From Polaromonas sp. (GTDB lineage: Bacteria > Pseudomonadota > Gammaproteobacteria > Burkholderiales > Burkholderiaceae_C): 55,594 nt of DNA. The notes below the pieces were generated by a model. The model saw only the letters and a list, made by a program, of their open reading frames with translations. It was not told the DNA's origin and made no database searches. Made by a program: the position numbers and the translations under genes. Of this stretch, positions 27,253 to 35,652 are shown piece after piece. The number at the start of each line of letters is the position of its first letter. Position 1 is the first letter of the stretch. Location of the stretch: contig PNNC01000143.1 of the NCBI GenBank assembly GCA_013824015.1, positions 1-55,594 of the forward strand. The letters are read 5' to 3'.

Positions 27253-28773
27253 ATGGCCCGCAACGCCGCCTTGCTGGCGGCTCTGGTGCTGGCGGGTGTG
27301 GCCCAGGCCTGGACCCTGGACGACGTCGCCAGACTGGCCCGGGAACGCGCCCAGACCCCCTACCAGCCGGTGCGCCAGGCCATGCCCGCCGAACTGGCCA
27401 ATCTGGATTACGACGGCCTGCGCGATATCCGCTTCAGCGATGACAAGGCCTTGTGGCGCGCCGACGGCCTGCCCTTCGAAGCCAAATTTTTCCATGTCGG
27501 CCGCCAGAGCGATTCGGTCCGCATCCATGAACTGTCTGCCACAGGCAACAAGGCGCTGTCCTACAAACCGGGTGATTTCAGTTTCGGCAAGAACCAGCTG
27601 CAGCCTGCGCGCTGGGGCGACCTCGGTTATGCCGGATTCCGCATCCACACGGCGCTGAACTCGCCCGCCTGGAAGGACGAGCTGGTGGTGTTTCTCGGCG
27701 CCAGTTATTTCCGCGCCCTCGGTCGCGGCCAGCGCTACGGCCTGTCGGCACGCGGCCTGGCGGTGGACACCGCCGGTGCGGGCGGGCGCCCTGAGGAATT
27801 TCCGCGCTTCACCGACTTCTGGCTGGAAAAACCGGCGGCCGACGCCAAACAGATCACCCTCTACGCGCTGCTCGATTCAGCGCGCATGACCGGCGCCTAC
27901 CGCTTCGACATCAAGCCCGGCGAGCAGACCGTGACCGAGGTGCATGCGCGCGTGTTCATGCGCGCCGGCGCCGGGCCGCGCGTCGCCACGCTGGGCCTGG
28001 CGCCGCTGACCAGCATGTTTTTCTTCGGCGAAAACCAGCCGCGTGCCGGCGACTTTCGTCCGGAGGTCCACGATTCGGACGGCCTGATGATGGCCAGCAG
28101 CGAGGGCGAGTGGTTGTGGCGTCCGCTGCAGAACCCCAAGGCCCCGGTCGCCACCTCGTTCGCGATGAAAGGCCTCAAGGGCTTTGGCCTGATGCAGCGT
28201 GACCGCCTGTTCGGCAGTTATGAAGACACCGAGGCGCGTTACGAGGCACGCCCCAGCGCCTGGGTCACACCGATCGGCGACTGGGGTCCGGGCCGGGTCG
28301 AGTTGCTGCAACTGCCCACGCCCGACGAAACCCATGACAACGTGGCGGCCTACTGGGTGCCGGAGCGCCTGCCGCAACCCGGCGAGTCGCTGGACTTTGC
28401 CTACCAGCTGGCCTGGCAGGGCGACAAGCAGCAGCGCCCGCCCAACGGCTGGGTGACCCAGTCGCGCCGCGGCATCGGTTTCAACAAGCTCGACGCGCAG
28501 ACGCTGGAGCAGGCGATCTCCTACGTGGTTGACTTTGCCGGCCCGGCGCTCGATGGCCTCAAGGACGACGCGCCGGTGCGTGCCGTCGTCTCCAGCGACG
28601 CGAACGGCCGCGTCGTCGAAAGCAACGCCTACCGCAATCCGGTCAATGGCCAATGGCGCATGACCCTGCGCGTGCAACGCATCGATCCGGCCAAGCCGGT
28701 CGAGTTGCGCGCCTTTCTCCAACACGACAACCACACAGTGAGCGAAACATGGACCACCCTCGTTACCCCCTAG
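27253..28773 (+). CDS. opgG: Osmoregulated periplasmic glucan biosynthesis protein G
   Basis: A 506-residue periplasmic protein that shapes the backbone or branching of osmoregulated periplasmic glucans. I chose the ATG at 27253 because it gives a clean signal peptide (MARNAALLAALVLAGVAQA) and leaves a 5' untranslated region after the predicted sigma-54 start. An in-frame ATG at 27205 would add 16 residues. Family features include LANLDYDGLRDIRF, FFHVGRQ, GASYFRALGRGQRYGLSARGLA, FPRFTDFWLEKP and PLTSMFFFGEN. The 3' end overlaps opgH by 25 bp. Confidence 0.93.
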   Translation: MARNAALLAALVLAGVAQAWTLDDVARLARERAQTPYQPVRQAMPAELANLDYDGLRDIRFSDDKALWRADGLPFEAKFFHVGRQSDSVRIHELSATGNKALSYKPGDFSFGKNQLQPARWGDLGYAGFRIHTALNSPAWKDELVVFLGASYFRALGRGQRYGLSARGLAVDTAGAGGRPEEFPRFTDFWLEKPAADAKQITLYALLDSARMTGAYRFDIKPGEQTVTEVHARVFMRAGAGPRVATLGLAPLTSMFFFGENQPRAGDFRPEVHDSDGLMMASSEGEWLWRPLQNPKAPVATSFAMKGLKGFGLMQRDRLFGSYEDTEARYEARPSAWVTPIGDWGPGRVELLQLPTPDETHDNVAAYWVPERLPQPGESLDFAYQLAWQGDKQQRPPNGWVTQSRRGIGFNKLDAQTLEQAISYVVDFAGPALDGLKDDAPVRAVVSSDANGRVVESNAYRNPVNGQWRMTLRVQRIDPAKPVELRAFLQHDNHTVSETWTTLVTP

Positions 28774-30746
28774 TGCCTGGCGCGCCGCTGCCTGCAGCTT
28801 CACCGCGCAGTGCCTTGCGCGAAGAGCGCCATCCGAATTCGGTCACCACACCGCCGATCAACCGCGGCTCGATGGCGCCACGCCCGTGGCGTGGTTTCTG
28901 GAACAGCCTGGGCACGGCGGTCCTGCTGCGCCTGACCGGCAGCGCCCGGCCGGCCCGCGCCGCCAGCCCCCAGGCGCCCTGGCAACTCGCCGCCAAACGC
29001 CGGCGCGCCGTGCTGGTGGCGCTCACCCTTCTGAGCACGGCCTTCGCGACCACGCTGTTTGCCGACATGCAACCCGACTACGACAGCGCCTGGCTGGAAT
29101 ACGGGCAGATCGCGCTGTTCAGCCTGCTGTCGGCCTGGGTGGTGACCGGTTTCATGACGGCCCTGATGGGTTTTTACGTGACTCTGCGCGGCGACAAATT
29201 CGCGCTGACGGCGCGCAGCGTGGCCGGGCACACGCTGGATGCCACGGCCCGCACGGCCATCATCATGCCGATCTGCAATGAAGACGTGCGCACCGTGTTT
29301 GCCGGCCTGCGCGCCACCTGCGAGTCGGTGGCCGCCACCGGCCATGCGGCCGCCTTCGACGTGTTTGTGCTGTCCGACAGCAACCACCCGGCGACCCAGC
29401 AGGCCGAACGCGCCGCCTGGGAAGAGCTGCGCATGCAACTGGCCGCCCAGGCCGGCCAGCCGCTGATCGAGGTGTATTACCGGCTGCGCCAGCGCCGCAC
29501 CCACCGCAAGGCCGGCAACGTCGCCGACTTCTGCCGCCGCTGGGGCAAGGACTACCGCTACATGATCGTGCTCGACGCCGACAGCGTGATGAGCGGCGAC
29601 TGCCTGGTCAACATGGTCAAGCTGATGGAAGCCAACCCTGACGCCGGCATCATCCAGACCGCGACGCAGGCCATCGGCCACGTCACCCTGCATGCGCGCG
29701 CGCAGCAGTTCGCCTCGCGCATGACCGGCCGGCTGTTCACGCTGGGCATGCAGTTCTGGCAGCTCGGCGAGTCGCACTACTGGGGCCACAACGCCATCCT
29801 GCGTGTCGAACCCTTCATGCAGCATTGCGCGCTGGCACCGATCGCCGGTAGCGGCGGCATGTCCGGCGGCATCCTGTCGCACGACTTTGTCGAAGCGGCG
29901 CTGATGCGCCGCGCCGGTTACCACGTGTGGCTGGCGTCGGACCTGGTGGGCAGCTACGAGCAACAGCCGCCCGACCTGCTGGCCGAGCTGCAGCGCGACC
30001 GCCGCTGGTGCCAGGGCAACCTGCAGAACTCGCGGCTGATCGCCGAGCCAGGCATCCACCCGGTGCACCGCGCGATGTTCGGCACCGGCGCCATGTCCTA
30101 CCTGTCGGCGCCGCTGTGGCTGTGTTTCCTGACCCTGGGCACGGCGCTGTGGCTGTCGGGCTCGCACATCATGACCGACTGGATGCTGGTGCCGGCCGAA
30201 CTTGCCGCGCTCTGGGCCTGGACGCTGTCCATGCTGTTCCTGCCGCGCGTGCTCGGGATTGCCGCGGTGCTGGTCAAGGGTGAGGCCGCGGCCTTCGGCG
30301 GGCGCTTGAGCCTGCTGCGCAGCGCAGCCCTGGAAACCATGATCGCGCTGCTGCAGGCGCCGATCCGCATGCTCGCGCATTCGCTGTTTGTCCTCGCAGC
30401 CATCACCGGCCTGAAGCTGGACTGGAAATCGCCGCCGCGCGAAGCTGCGGCCGTGCCCTGGCGCGACGCGCTGCTGCGCTTCGCGCCGATGAGCGGCATC
30501 ATCGCCTTGCTGGCCCTGGGCATTGCCGCCATCGATGTGCGCGCCCTGGTCTGGCTGCTGCCGGTCGGCTTGCCGCTGCTGCTGGCCATCCCGATGACCG
30601 TGCTGACCAGCCGCGTCGGCGTCGGCCGCGCCATGCGGGCCAGGGACTACCTGCTGATTCCGGAAGAAACCTCGTCGCCGGCGGTGCTGGACCGGGCCTG
30701 GCAACACGCGGGGTTGTTGCCTGCGCCGCGGTTGCGCGCAGCGTAA
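28749..30746 (+). CDS. opgH: Glucans biosynthesis glucosyltransferase H
   Basis: A 665-residue polytopic inner-membrane glycosyltransferase (GT2) that polymerises the beta-1,2-glucan backbone from UDP-glucose and exports it to the periplasm. The start MDHPRYPLVPGAPLP overlaps opgG. Two N-terminal membrane helices (about 90-155) precede the catalytic domain, with AIIMPICNEDV, VLDADSVMSGD and the processivity motif QRDRRWCQGNLQN (about 415-427). Four to six C-terminal helices follow. It is shorter than the E. coli protein because both termini are reduced. A strong terminator hairpin lies about 170 bp downstream. Confidence 0.94.
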   Translation: MDHPRYPLVPGAPLPAASPRSALREERHPNSVTTPPINRGSMAPRPWRGFWNSLGTAVLLRLTGSARPARAASPQAPWQLAAKRRRAVLVALTLLSTAFATTLFADMQPDYDSAWLEYGQIALFSLLSAWVVTGFMTALMGFYVTLRGDKFALTARSVAGHTLDATARTAIIMPICNEDVRTVFAGLRATCESVAATGHAAAFDVFVLSDSNHPATQQAERAAWEELRMQLAAQAGQPLIEVYYRLRQRRTHRKAGNVADFCRRWGKDYRYMIVLDADSVMSGDCLVNMVKLMEANPDAGIIQTATQAIGHVTLHARAQQFASRMTGRLFTLGMQFWQLGESHYWGHNAILRVEPFMQHCALAPIAGSGGMSGGILSHDFVEAALMRRAGYHVWLASDLVGSYEQQPPDLLAELQRDRRWCQGNLQNSRLIAEPGIHPVHRAMFGTGAMSYLSAPLWLCFLTLGTALWLSGSHIMTDWMLVPAELAALWAWTLSMLFLPRVLGIAAVLVKGEAAAFGGRLSLLRSAALETMIALLQAPIRMLAHSLFVLAAITGLKLDWKSPPREAAAVPWRDALLRFAPMSGIIALLALGIAAIDVRALVWLLPVGLPLLLAIPMTVLTSRVGVGRAMRARDYLLIPEETSSPAVLDRAWQHAGLLPAPRLRAA

Positions 30747-30913
30747 GATTTTTATGGAGCGAAACGCTGCGGTGGCGAAGCTTTACTGACCGCGGTTTCA
30801 ACTCCCACTCCCACCCCTAACCCCTCCCGCGCCCCGCTGGGCGATGGAGGGGGACTTCATTTGGCCGCGTGCGCTGCGCTCGCGTGCAAACATGAAGGTC
30901 TCTTGGGAGTCCC

Positions 30914-30954
30914 GTCCTTGAAGCGCTGCGCGCTTCAAGGACTCCGGATTTTTT
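30914..30954 (+). terminator. Intrinsic terminator downstream of opgH
   Basis: GTCCTTGAAGCGC (30914-30926) and GCGCTTCAAGGAC (30930-30942) form a perfect 13-bp stem with a 3-nt loop, followed after six bases by a T-run (30949-30954). It is the strongest hairpin after opgH and probably ends that transcript. Confidence 0.7.
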
Positions 30955-30959
30955 CCCCG

Positions 30960-31344
30960 CATTGTTGTTCCCCACCCGTCGGGCTGGGCCGAGGAGCGCA
31001 GATGGAGGCGGGATCAGGGCGGCAGTTGTCCGAGCGTAGCGAGTTCTGCCGACCCCGCCGGAATCGAGCACCGCAGGTTGCCCCGGAGCGAAGCGCAGGG
31101 GACCCAGACCATAGCGTCGCCTTTCTTTTGGGTACTTTTGGTGTTCGCGTAACTTTGCTTCGCAAAGTGAGCGAACCCCGCGCGTGCAACGCGCCTTTGG
31201 CTAGCAAAGAAAACCCGCATTGCGGGTTTCGCCAAAAGTGCCTCGCCCGCCGGGGCGAGACCCGGCTGGCAGGCAGACCACGCAGCAGCATCACCGGAGA
31301 TGGATCCCGGATCGAGTCCGGGATGACACGCCAAAGCATGAATT
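30960..31344. repeat. Mosaic of short hairpins in the opgH–ffh convergent gap
   Basis: The 678-bp gap (30747-31424) holds no gene I can support. Besides the terminator it contains perfect stems: GTTCGC/GCGAAC enclosing ACTTTGC/GCAAAGT (31143-31176), AAACCCGC/GCGGGTTT (31211-31229), CTCGCCC/GGGCGAG (31242-31259) and ATCCCGGA/TCCGGGAT (31304-31324). Motifs such as GGAGCGAAGCGCAGG and CTTTTGGGTACTTTTGG recall a composite intergenic repeat common in Comamonadaceae genomes, which is from memory. Confidence 0.6.
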
Positions 31345-31398
31345 GCTATGAATTAAATAGCTGGCTATCCAACATGCACATGGGGAAAAGGCCGATTT
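31345..31398 (-). repeat. Dispersed repeat family 1, copy h
   Basis: On the minus strand it reads ATCGGCCTTTTCCCCATG and ends GCTATTTAATTCATAGC (31345-31361). The CCTCCAGCCC block is degraded to CCTTTTCCCC. It is 26 bp beyond the ffh stop. Confidence 0.7.
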
Positions 31399-31424
31399 CT
31401 CCTGATATCTCGGCCCAGGCATGC

Positions 31425-32783
31425 TCAGAACTTGGGCATGCCCTTCATCCCGCCCATACGTTTCATCATCTTCATCATGCCGCCGCCCTTCATCTTCTTC
31501 ATCATGCCCTGCATCTGCTCAAACTCGTTGAGCAGGCGGTTCACGTCCTGAACCTGCACACCCGAGCCGGCGGCAATGCGGCGCTTGCGGGTGGCCTTGA
31601 TCAGCTCGGGCTTGCGGCGCTCCAGCGGCGTCATGCTCTGGATGATGCCTTCCTTGCGGCGTATGTCTTTTTCGGCCTTGTCCATGTCCACCTGGCCGGC
31701 CTTGGCGGCCATCTGCGTTGGCAGCTTGTCGAGCAGGCTGGACAGCCCGCCCATGCTTTTCATCTGCTGCAGCTGGCTCAAAAAATCCTCCAGGTCAAAG
31801 CCGCTGCCGGACTTCATCTTGGCGGCCAGTTTCTGCGCCGCCGCCATGTCCACGCCGGCGGTGACCTGCTCGACCAGCGCCACGATGTCGCCCATGCCAA
31901 GAATGCGCCCGGCGTGGCGCTGCGCGTCGAACACCTCGAGGCCGTCGATTTTTTCGCTGGTGCCGGAGAACTTGATCGGCGCGCCGGTGATCTGCCGCAC
32001 GCTGAGCGCCGCGCCGCCGCGGGAGTCACCGTCGGTCTTGGTCAGGATGATGCCGGTCAGCGGCAGCGCTTCCTTGAAGGCTTTGGCGGTGTTGATCGCA
32101 TCCTGGCCCTGCATGGCGTCCACCACAAACAGCGTCTCGACCGGGTTGAGCGCCGCATGCAGCGCCTTGATCTCGGCCATCAGCGCTTCGTCGATCGCCA
32201 GCCGGCCGGCGGTGTCGACCAGCAGCACGTCGAAGAAGTGTTTGCGTGCATAGTCCAGCGCCGCCAGCGCGATGTCCACCGGCTTTTGCTCGGTCGTGCT
32301 CGGGAACCACTCGGCGCCGGCCTGTTTCGTGACCGTCTTGAGCTGTTCAATCGCCGCCGGGCGATACACGTCGCCCGAAACCGTGAGCACCTTCTTCTTG
32401 CGTTTCTCGATCAGGTGTTTGGCGAGTTTGGCGGTGGTGGTGGTCTTGCCGGCGCCCTGCAGGCCCGCCATCAGGATCACGGCCGGCGGCTGGGCCGCCA
32501 GGTTGATGTCGCTGACCCCCTCGCCCATGGTGGCGGCGAGTTCGCGGTTGACGATGCTGACCAGCACCTGGCCGGGCGACAGCGAGCTCATCACCTCCTG
32601 GCCCAGGGCCTTGTCCTTGACGCGGGCGATGAAGTCGCGCACCACGGGCAGGGCCACGTCGGCCTCGAGCAGGGCCATGCGCACCTCGCGCAACATGTCC
32701 TGCACATTGGACTCGGTGATGCGGGCCTGGCCGCGCATTTCCTTGACGAGGCGGGAAAGTTTGTCAGTAAGGGCAGAGGCCAT
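31425..32783 (-). CDS. ffh: Signal recognition particle protein Ffh
   Basis: A 452-residue SRP54-type GTPase that binds signal sequences with 4.5S RNA and delivers ribosomes to FtsY. The start MASALTDKLSRLVKEMRGQ is at 32783; an upstream in-frame ATG would add 8 residues. The N-domain helices are followed by G1 GLQGAGKTTTTAKLA (about 105-119), DTAGRLAIDEALM, TKTDGDSRGGAAL and the methionine-rich M domain, ending MKRMGGMKGMPKF. It is divergent from the cytochrome c assembly gene across 85 bp. Confidence 0.97.
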   Translation of the reverse strand: MASALTDKLSRLVKEMRGQARITESNVQDMLREVRMALLEADVALPVVRDFIARVKDKALGQEVMSSLSPGQVLVSIVNRELAATMGEGVSDINLAAQPPAVILMAGLQGAGKTTTTAKLAKHLIEKRKKKVLTVSGDVYRPAAIEQLKTVTKQAGAEWFPSTTEQKPVDIALAALDYARKHFFDVLLVDTAGRLAIDEALMAEIKALHAALNPVETLFVVDAMQGQDAINTAKAFKEALPLTGIILTKTDGDSRGGAALSVRQITGAPIKFSGTSEKIDGLEVFDAQRHAGRILGMGDIVALVEQVTAGVDMAAAQKLAAKMKSGSGFDLEDFLSQLQQMKSMGGLSSLLDKLPTQMAAKAGQVDMDKAEKDIRRKEGIIQSMTPLERRKPELIKATRKRRIAAGSGVQVQDVNRLLNEFEQMQGMMKKMKGGGMMKMMKRMGGMKGMPKF

Positions 32784-32868
32784 GAGCAGGCTCCACAGCT
32801 GGAGCAAAAAGGAAGTGGAGGAACAGATACCGGCCTGCGCGGCAGGCGGCTACAGCTAAACTGTAGCC

Positions 32869-33669
32869 ATGATTTTAACTTTGAGCGCTGGGTGGGGTCT
32901 GGCGACGGCCATCGCCGCCGCGCTGGCCTATGCCATCCTGGCGCTGGCCGCCCGGCGCCTGGGTGAATCAAGCACCCGCATGGTGCTGTTTTTGGCCTGG
33001 CTGCTGCACGCCCTGGCCCTGGCTGACGGCCTGATCGGCGACCCGCCGCGTTTCGGTTTTGCACCGGCCCTGTCGATGACCGTCTGGCTGGTGCTCAGTG
33101 TTTATGCGGTGGAAAGCCGCCTTTTTCCGCAGCTCAAGGCCCGCTGGGCGCTGGCTGGCCTGGGCACGGCCGCGGTGTTGCTGGCGCTGGTATTTCCCGG
33201 TTCCAGCTACCACCTGATCGCCTCGCCGTGGCTGCCGCTGCACTGGGCGCTGGGCATCGCGTCCTATGGCCTGTTTGCCGCGGCCGTGGTGCACGGCTGG
33301 CTGATGAACCGGTCGGAGCGGTCGATCCGCTCCGCGACGCAACCGGACACCGGTGTTCCGCTGTTGACGCTGGAGCGCCTGACCTTCCGTTTCGTGCAGG
33401 CCGGTTTTGTGCTGCTGACCGCCACGCTGGCGGTGGGCTGGCTGTTTGCCGAAACCCTGTACGGTCCGGGACTGGCCTCGCAGTGGAACCACAAAACGGT
33501 ATTTTCGGTGCTGGCCTGGCTGACTTTCGCCGGCCTGCTGGCCGGGCGCGCGCGCCTGGGATGGCGTGGCCCTCAGGCGGTGCGCCTGCTTTACCTGGGC
33601 TCGGGCCTGTTGCTGCTCGGCTACGCCGGTTCGCGTTTTGTGCTCGAAGTTGTCTTGAAGCGCGTATGA
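32869..33669 (+). CDS. Cytochrome c assembly family membrane protein (CcsA/YpjD-like)
   Basis: A 266-residue polytopic membrane protein with eight predicted helices. It matches the CcsA/CcmC-like half of the heme-handling family; histidines in LHWALGIASYGLFAAAVVHGWLMN and WNHKTVFSVLAWLTFAGLLAGR are the likely heme-pocket residues. This short YpjD type is usually next to ffh in proteobacteria, and its exact role is unproven. Its stop overlaps the start of the next gene. Confidence 0.85.
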   Translation: MILTLSAGWGLATAIAAALAYAILALAARRLGESSTRMVLFLAWLLHALALADGLIGDPPRFGFAPALSMTVWLVLSVYAVESRLFPQLKARWALAGLGTAAVLLALVFPGSSYHLIASPWLPLHWALGIASYGLFAAAVVHGWLMNRSERSIRSATQPDTGVPLLTLERLTFRFVQAGFVLLTATLAVGWLFAETLYGPGLASQWNHKTVFSVLAWLTFAGLLAGRARLGWRGPQAVRLLYLGSGLLLLGYAGSRFVLEVVLKRV

Positions 33670-33905
33670 AGTACCTGATTGTTTTTGTCGTGGTGCTGGT
33701 CGGCATCTGGTTCTGGCGCAACAACCGGCGCGCCGAATTGCGCGACAAAAAGCCGCCGCGGCCCCCACCGGTCAGCGGCCCGCAACAGGCCACCGAAGTG
33801 GTGGCCTGCGCCGTCTGCGCGGTGCACCTGCCGCGACCGGACGCGCTGCCGGGCAGGCGCGGCCTGTACTGCAGCGAAGCGCACCGTCGCCAGGACGAAG
33901 CCTAG
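33666..33905 (+). CDS. PP0621-type small membrane-anchored cysteine protein
   Basis: A 79-residue protein with an N-terminal membrane helix (YLIVFVVVLVGIWFW) and a basic, Pro-rich linker. A C-terminal cysteine motif follows (VVACAVCAVHLPRPDALPGRRGLYCSEAHRR), probably a small zinc ribbon. The ATG lies within the stop of the preceding gene (ATGA overlap) and pilS follows immediately. It is a conserved Burkholderiales neighbour of pilS, of unknown function. Confidence 0.85.
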   Translation: MKYLIVFVVVLVGIWFWRNNRRAELRDKKPPRPPPVSGPQQATEVVACAVCAVHLPRPDALPGRRGLYCSEAHRRQDEA

Positions 33906-35621
33906 ATGGCCAGCGCCCCGGACTCGGGCAACTCCTGGTTCGGCGCACTTGACGCCGGCGCCCGGGATGCCGGCCCCAGCGGCGAATCCTTTGCCCGGCT
34001 GTGGCGCGCCTTCATGACGGCACGCGTCACCATCGCCAGCGTGCTGCTCGCCCTGCAGGCCTCGATTTACGCGCTGGGCCAGCCGGTGCGCGAGGAAATG
34101 ATCCTGCTGTGTGTGGCCTACTTCGCCGCCACGCTGGCGGTGCGGGCCTGGGCCCGGCCGAAGCGGCCAGGCAGCACCTTCGACGCCCAGTGGCTGTACA
34201 CCGTTGGCATCGACGTGGTGGCCTTTTCGGCGCTGAATTTTCTGCAGCTCGGCGCCCTGAATTACACCGCCCTGTTTGCCCTGCCGGTGCTGCTGGCGTC
34301 CATCCTCGGGCCCATCCTGCTGGCGCTGGGAACGGCCGCCAGCGTGACCCTGCTGCTGCTGACCGATGCCTGGTGGGTGTCGCTGCATACCCAGGCCGAC
34401 GCCACCGCGCGCTTTCTGCAGGCAGGACTGAGCGGCTCCGGCTTCTTCGCCGTGGCCCTGCTGGCCAACCAGCTCGCACTGCGCCTGTCGCGCGAGGAGC
34501 AACGCGCCCACAGCAACCAGTCTGCGGCGCGCATGCAGACCCAGGTCAATGAACTGGTGATCGACACCCTGGTCGATGGGGTGCTGGTGATCGACACCCA
34601 CGGCATCGTGCGGGCGGCCAATCCGGCGTCGCGCCGGCTGCTGGCGGCGCAGGGCGAAGAGCGCGCCGCTCCGTTTGTGCTCGCTGCCGACGCCGCCTGG
34701 CAGCCGCTGGCAGAACTGGCCCACCTGACCTTTGAACGTCAGCAACCGCAGCAGGCCGACGTCGGTCTGGGCCACGCCTCGCGCCATGCGCGGCGACTGC
34801 AGGTACGCACCCGGCTGGCCGCCTCGCGTGACGGCTCGCACGAAAGCCTGTGCGTGATGTTCCTGGAAGACCTGCGTGAAATGGAGGCCCGGGTTCGCAC
34901 CGAAAAAATGGCGGCCATGGGCCGCATGTCGGCGGCCGTCGCCCATGAAATCAGGAATCCACTGGCCGCCATCACGCAGGCCAACGCCCTGCTGGAAGAG
35001 GACCTGCAGGACGCCGGGCACCGGCAACTGACCGGCATGGTGGCGCAGAACGCCCAGCGCCTGGCGCGTATCGTCGAGGAAATCCTCAACCTGTCGCGGG
35101 TCCAGGAGCAGGCGCCGCTGGTGCAGACGCGGGCGCTGCGGCTCGACGACATGGCGCAGCGCATCTGCGCCGATTGGGCCCAGCAGAATGCGGCTGGCCA
35201 CCGGCTGCGCGTGTTGACCGGCACCGGCCAGACCGCCATCCTGTTCGAGGCCGAACATCTGCGCCGGCTGATGGTCAACCTGCTCGACAATGCGCTGCGT
35301 TATGCCAGCCCGGCTGCCGACGCGATCCAGGTCTGCACCGATGTTTCTTCGGGCCAGGTGCGCCTGCTGGTCTGGAGCGACGGCCAACCGCTGGAAAAAA
35401 CCGTGCAGGCGCACCTGTTCGAGCCCTTTTTCTCGTCCGAAAGCCGCTCCAGCGGACTCGGCCTGTACATCTGCAGGGAGCTGTGCGAACGCCACGGCGC
35501 CCTCGTGGGTTACCAGCGGGTAGCGCGGGGGCAGGTGGAGGGCAACGAGTTTTTTGTCATCTTCAGGCCGGCCTCCGCAGAGCTGGCGCCGCCGTTGGCC
35601 GCCAGCGACACCCTGTTCTGA
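33906..35621 (+). CDS. pilS: Two-component sensor histidine kinase PilS
   Basis: A 571-residue kinase. About six membrane helices (roughly 40-190) are followed by a PAS domain (LVIDTLVDGVLVIDTHGIVRAANPA, about 215-240). The H box is SAAVAHEIRNPLAAITQANALLEED with His347. The N box is NLLDNALRYASP and the G2 box SSGLGLYICRELCERHGA. PilS phosphorylates PilR, which activates type IV pilin transcription with sigma-54. The first codon directly follows the previous stop. pilR begins 31 bp after the pilS stop. Confidence 0.93.
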   Translation: MASAPDSGNSWFGALDAGARDAGPSGESFARLWRAFMTARVTIASVLLALQASIYALGQPVREEMILLCVAYFAATLAVRAWARPKRPGSTFDAQWLYTVGIDVVAFSALNFLQLGALNYTALFALPVLLASILGPILLALGTAASVTLLLLTDAWWVSLHTQADATARFLQAGLSGSGFFAVALLANQLALRLSREEQRAHSNQSAARMQTQVNELVIDTLVDGVLVIDTHGIVRAANPASRRLLAAQGEERAAPFVLAADAAWQPLAELAHLTFERQQPQQADVGLGHASRHARRLQVRTRLAASRDGSHESLCVMFLEDLREMEARVRTEKMAAMGRMSAAVAHEIRNPLAAITQANALLEEDLQDAGHRQLTGMVAQNAQRLARIVEEILNLSRVQEQAPLVQTRALRLDDMAQRICADWAQQNAAGHRLRVLTGTGQTAILFEAEHLRRLMVNLLDNALRYASPAADAIQVCTDVSSGQVRLLVWSDGQPLEKTVQAHLFEPFFSSESRSSGLGLYICRELCERHGALVGYQRVARGQVEGNEFFVIFRPASAELAPPLAASDTLF

Positions 35622-35652
35622 CACCCCGCTTTCCTGTTAAAACACGACACCC

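Noticed and set aside
30861-32966. 701-codon plus-strand frame across the opgH–ffh gap and antisense to ffh
   Set aside because: Ffh is certain on the other strand and the gap part runs through hairpins and repeats.
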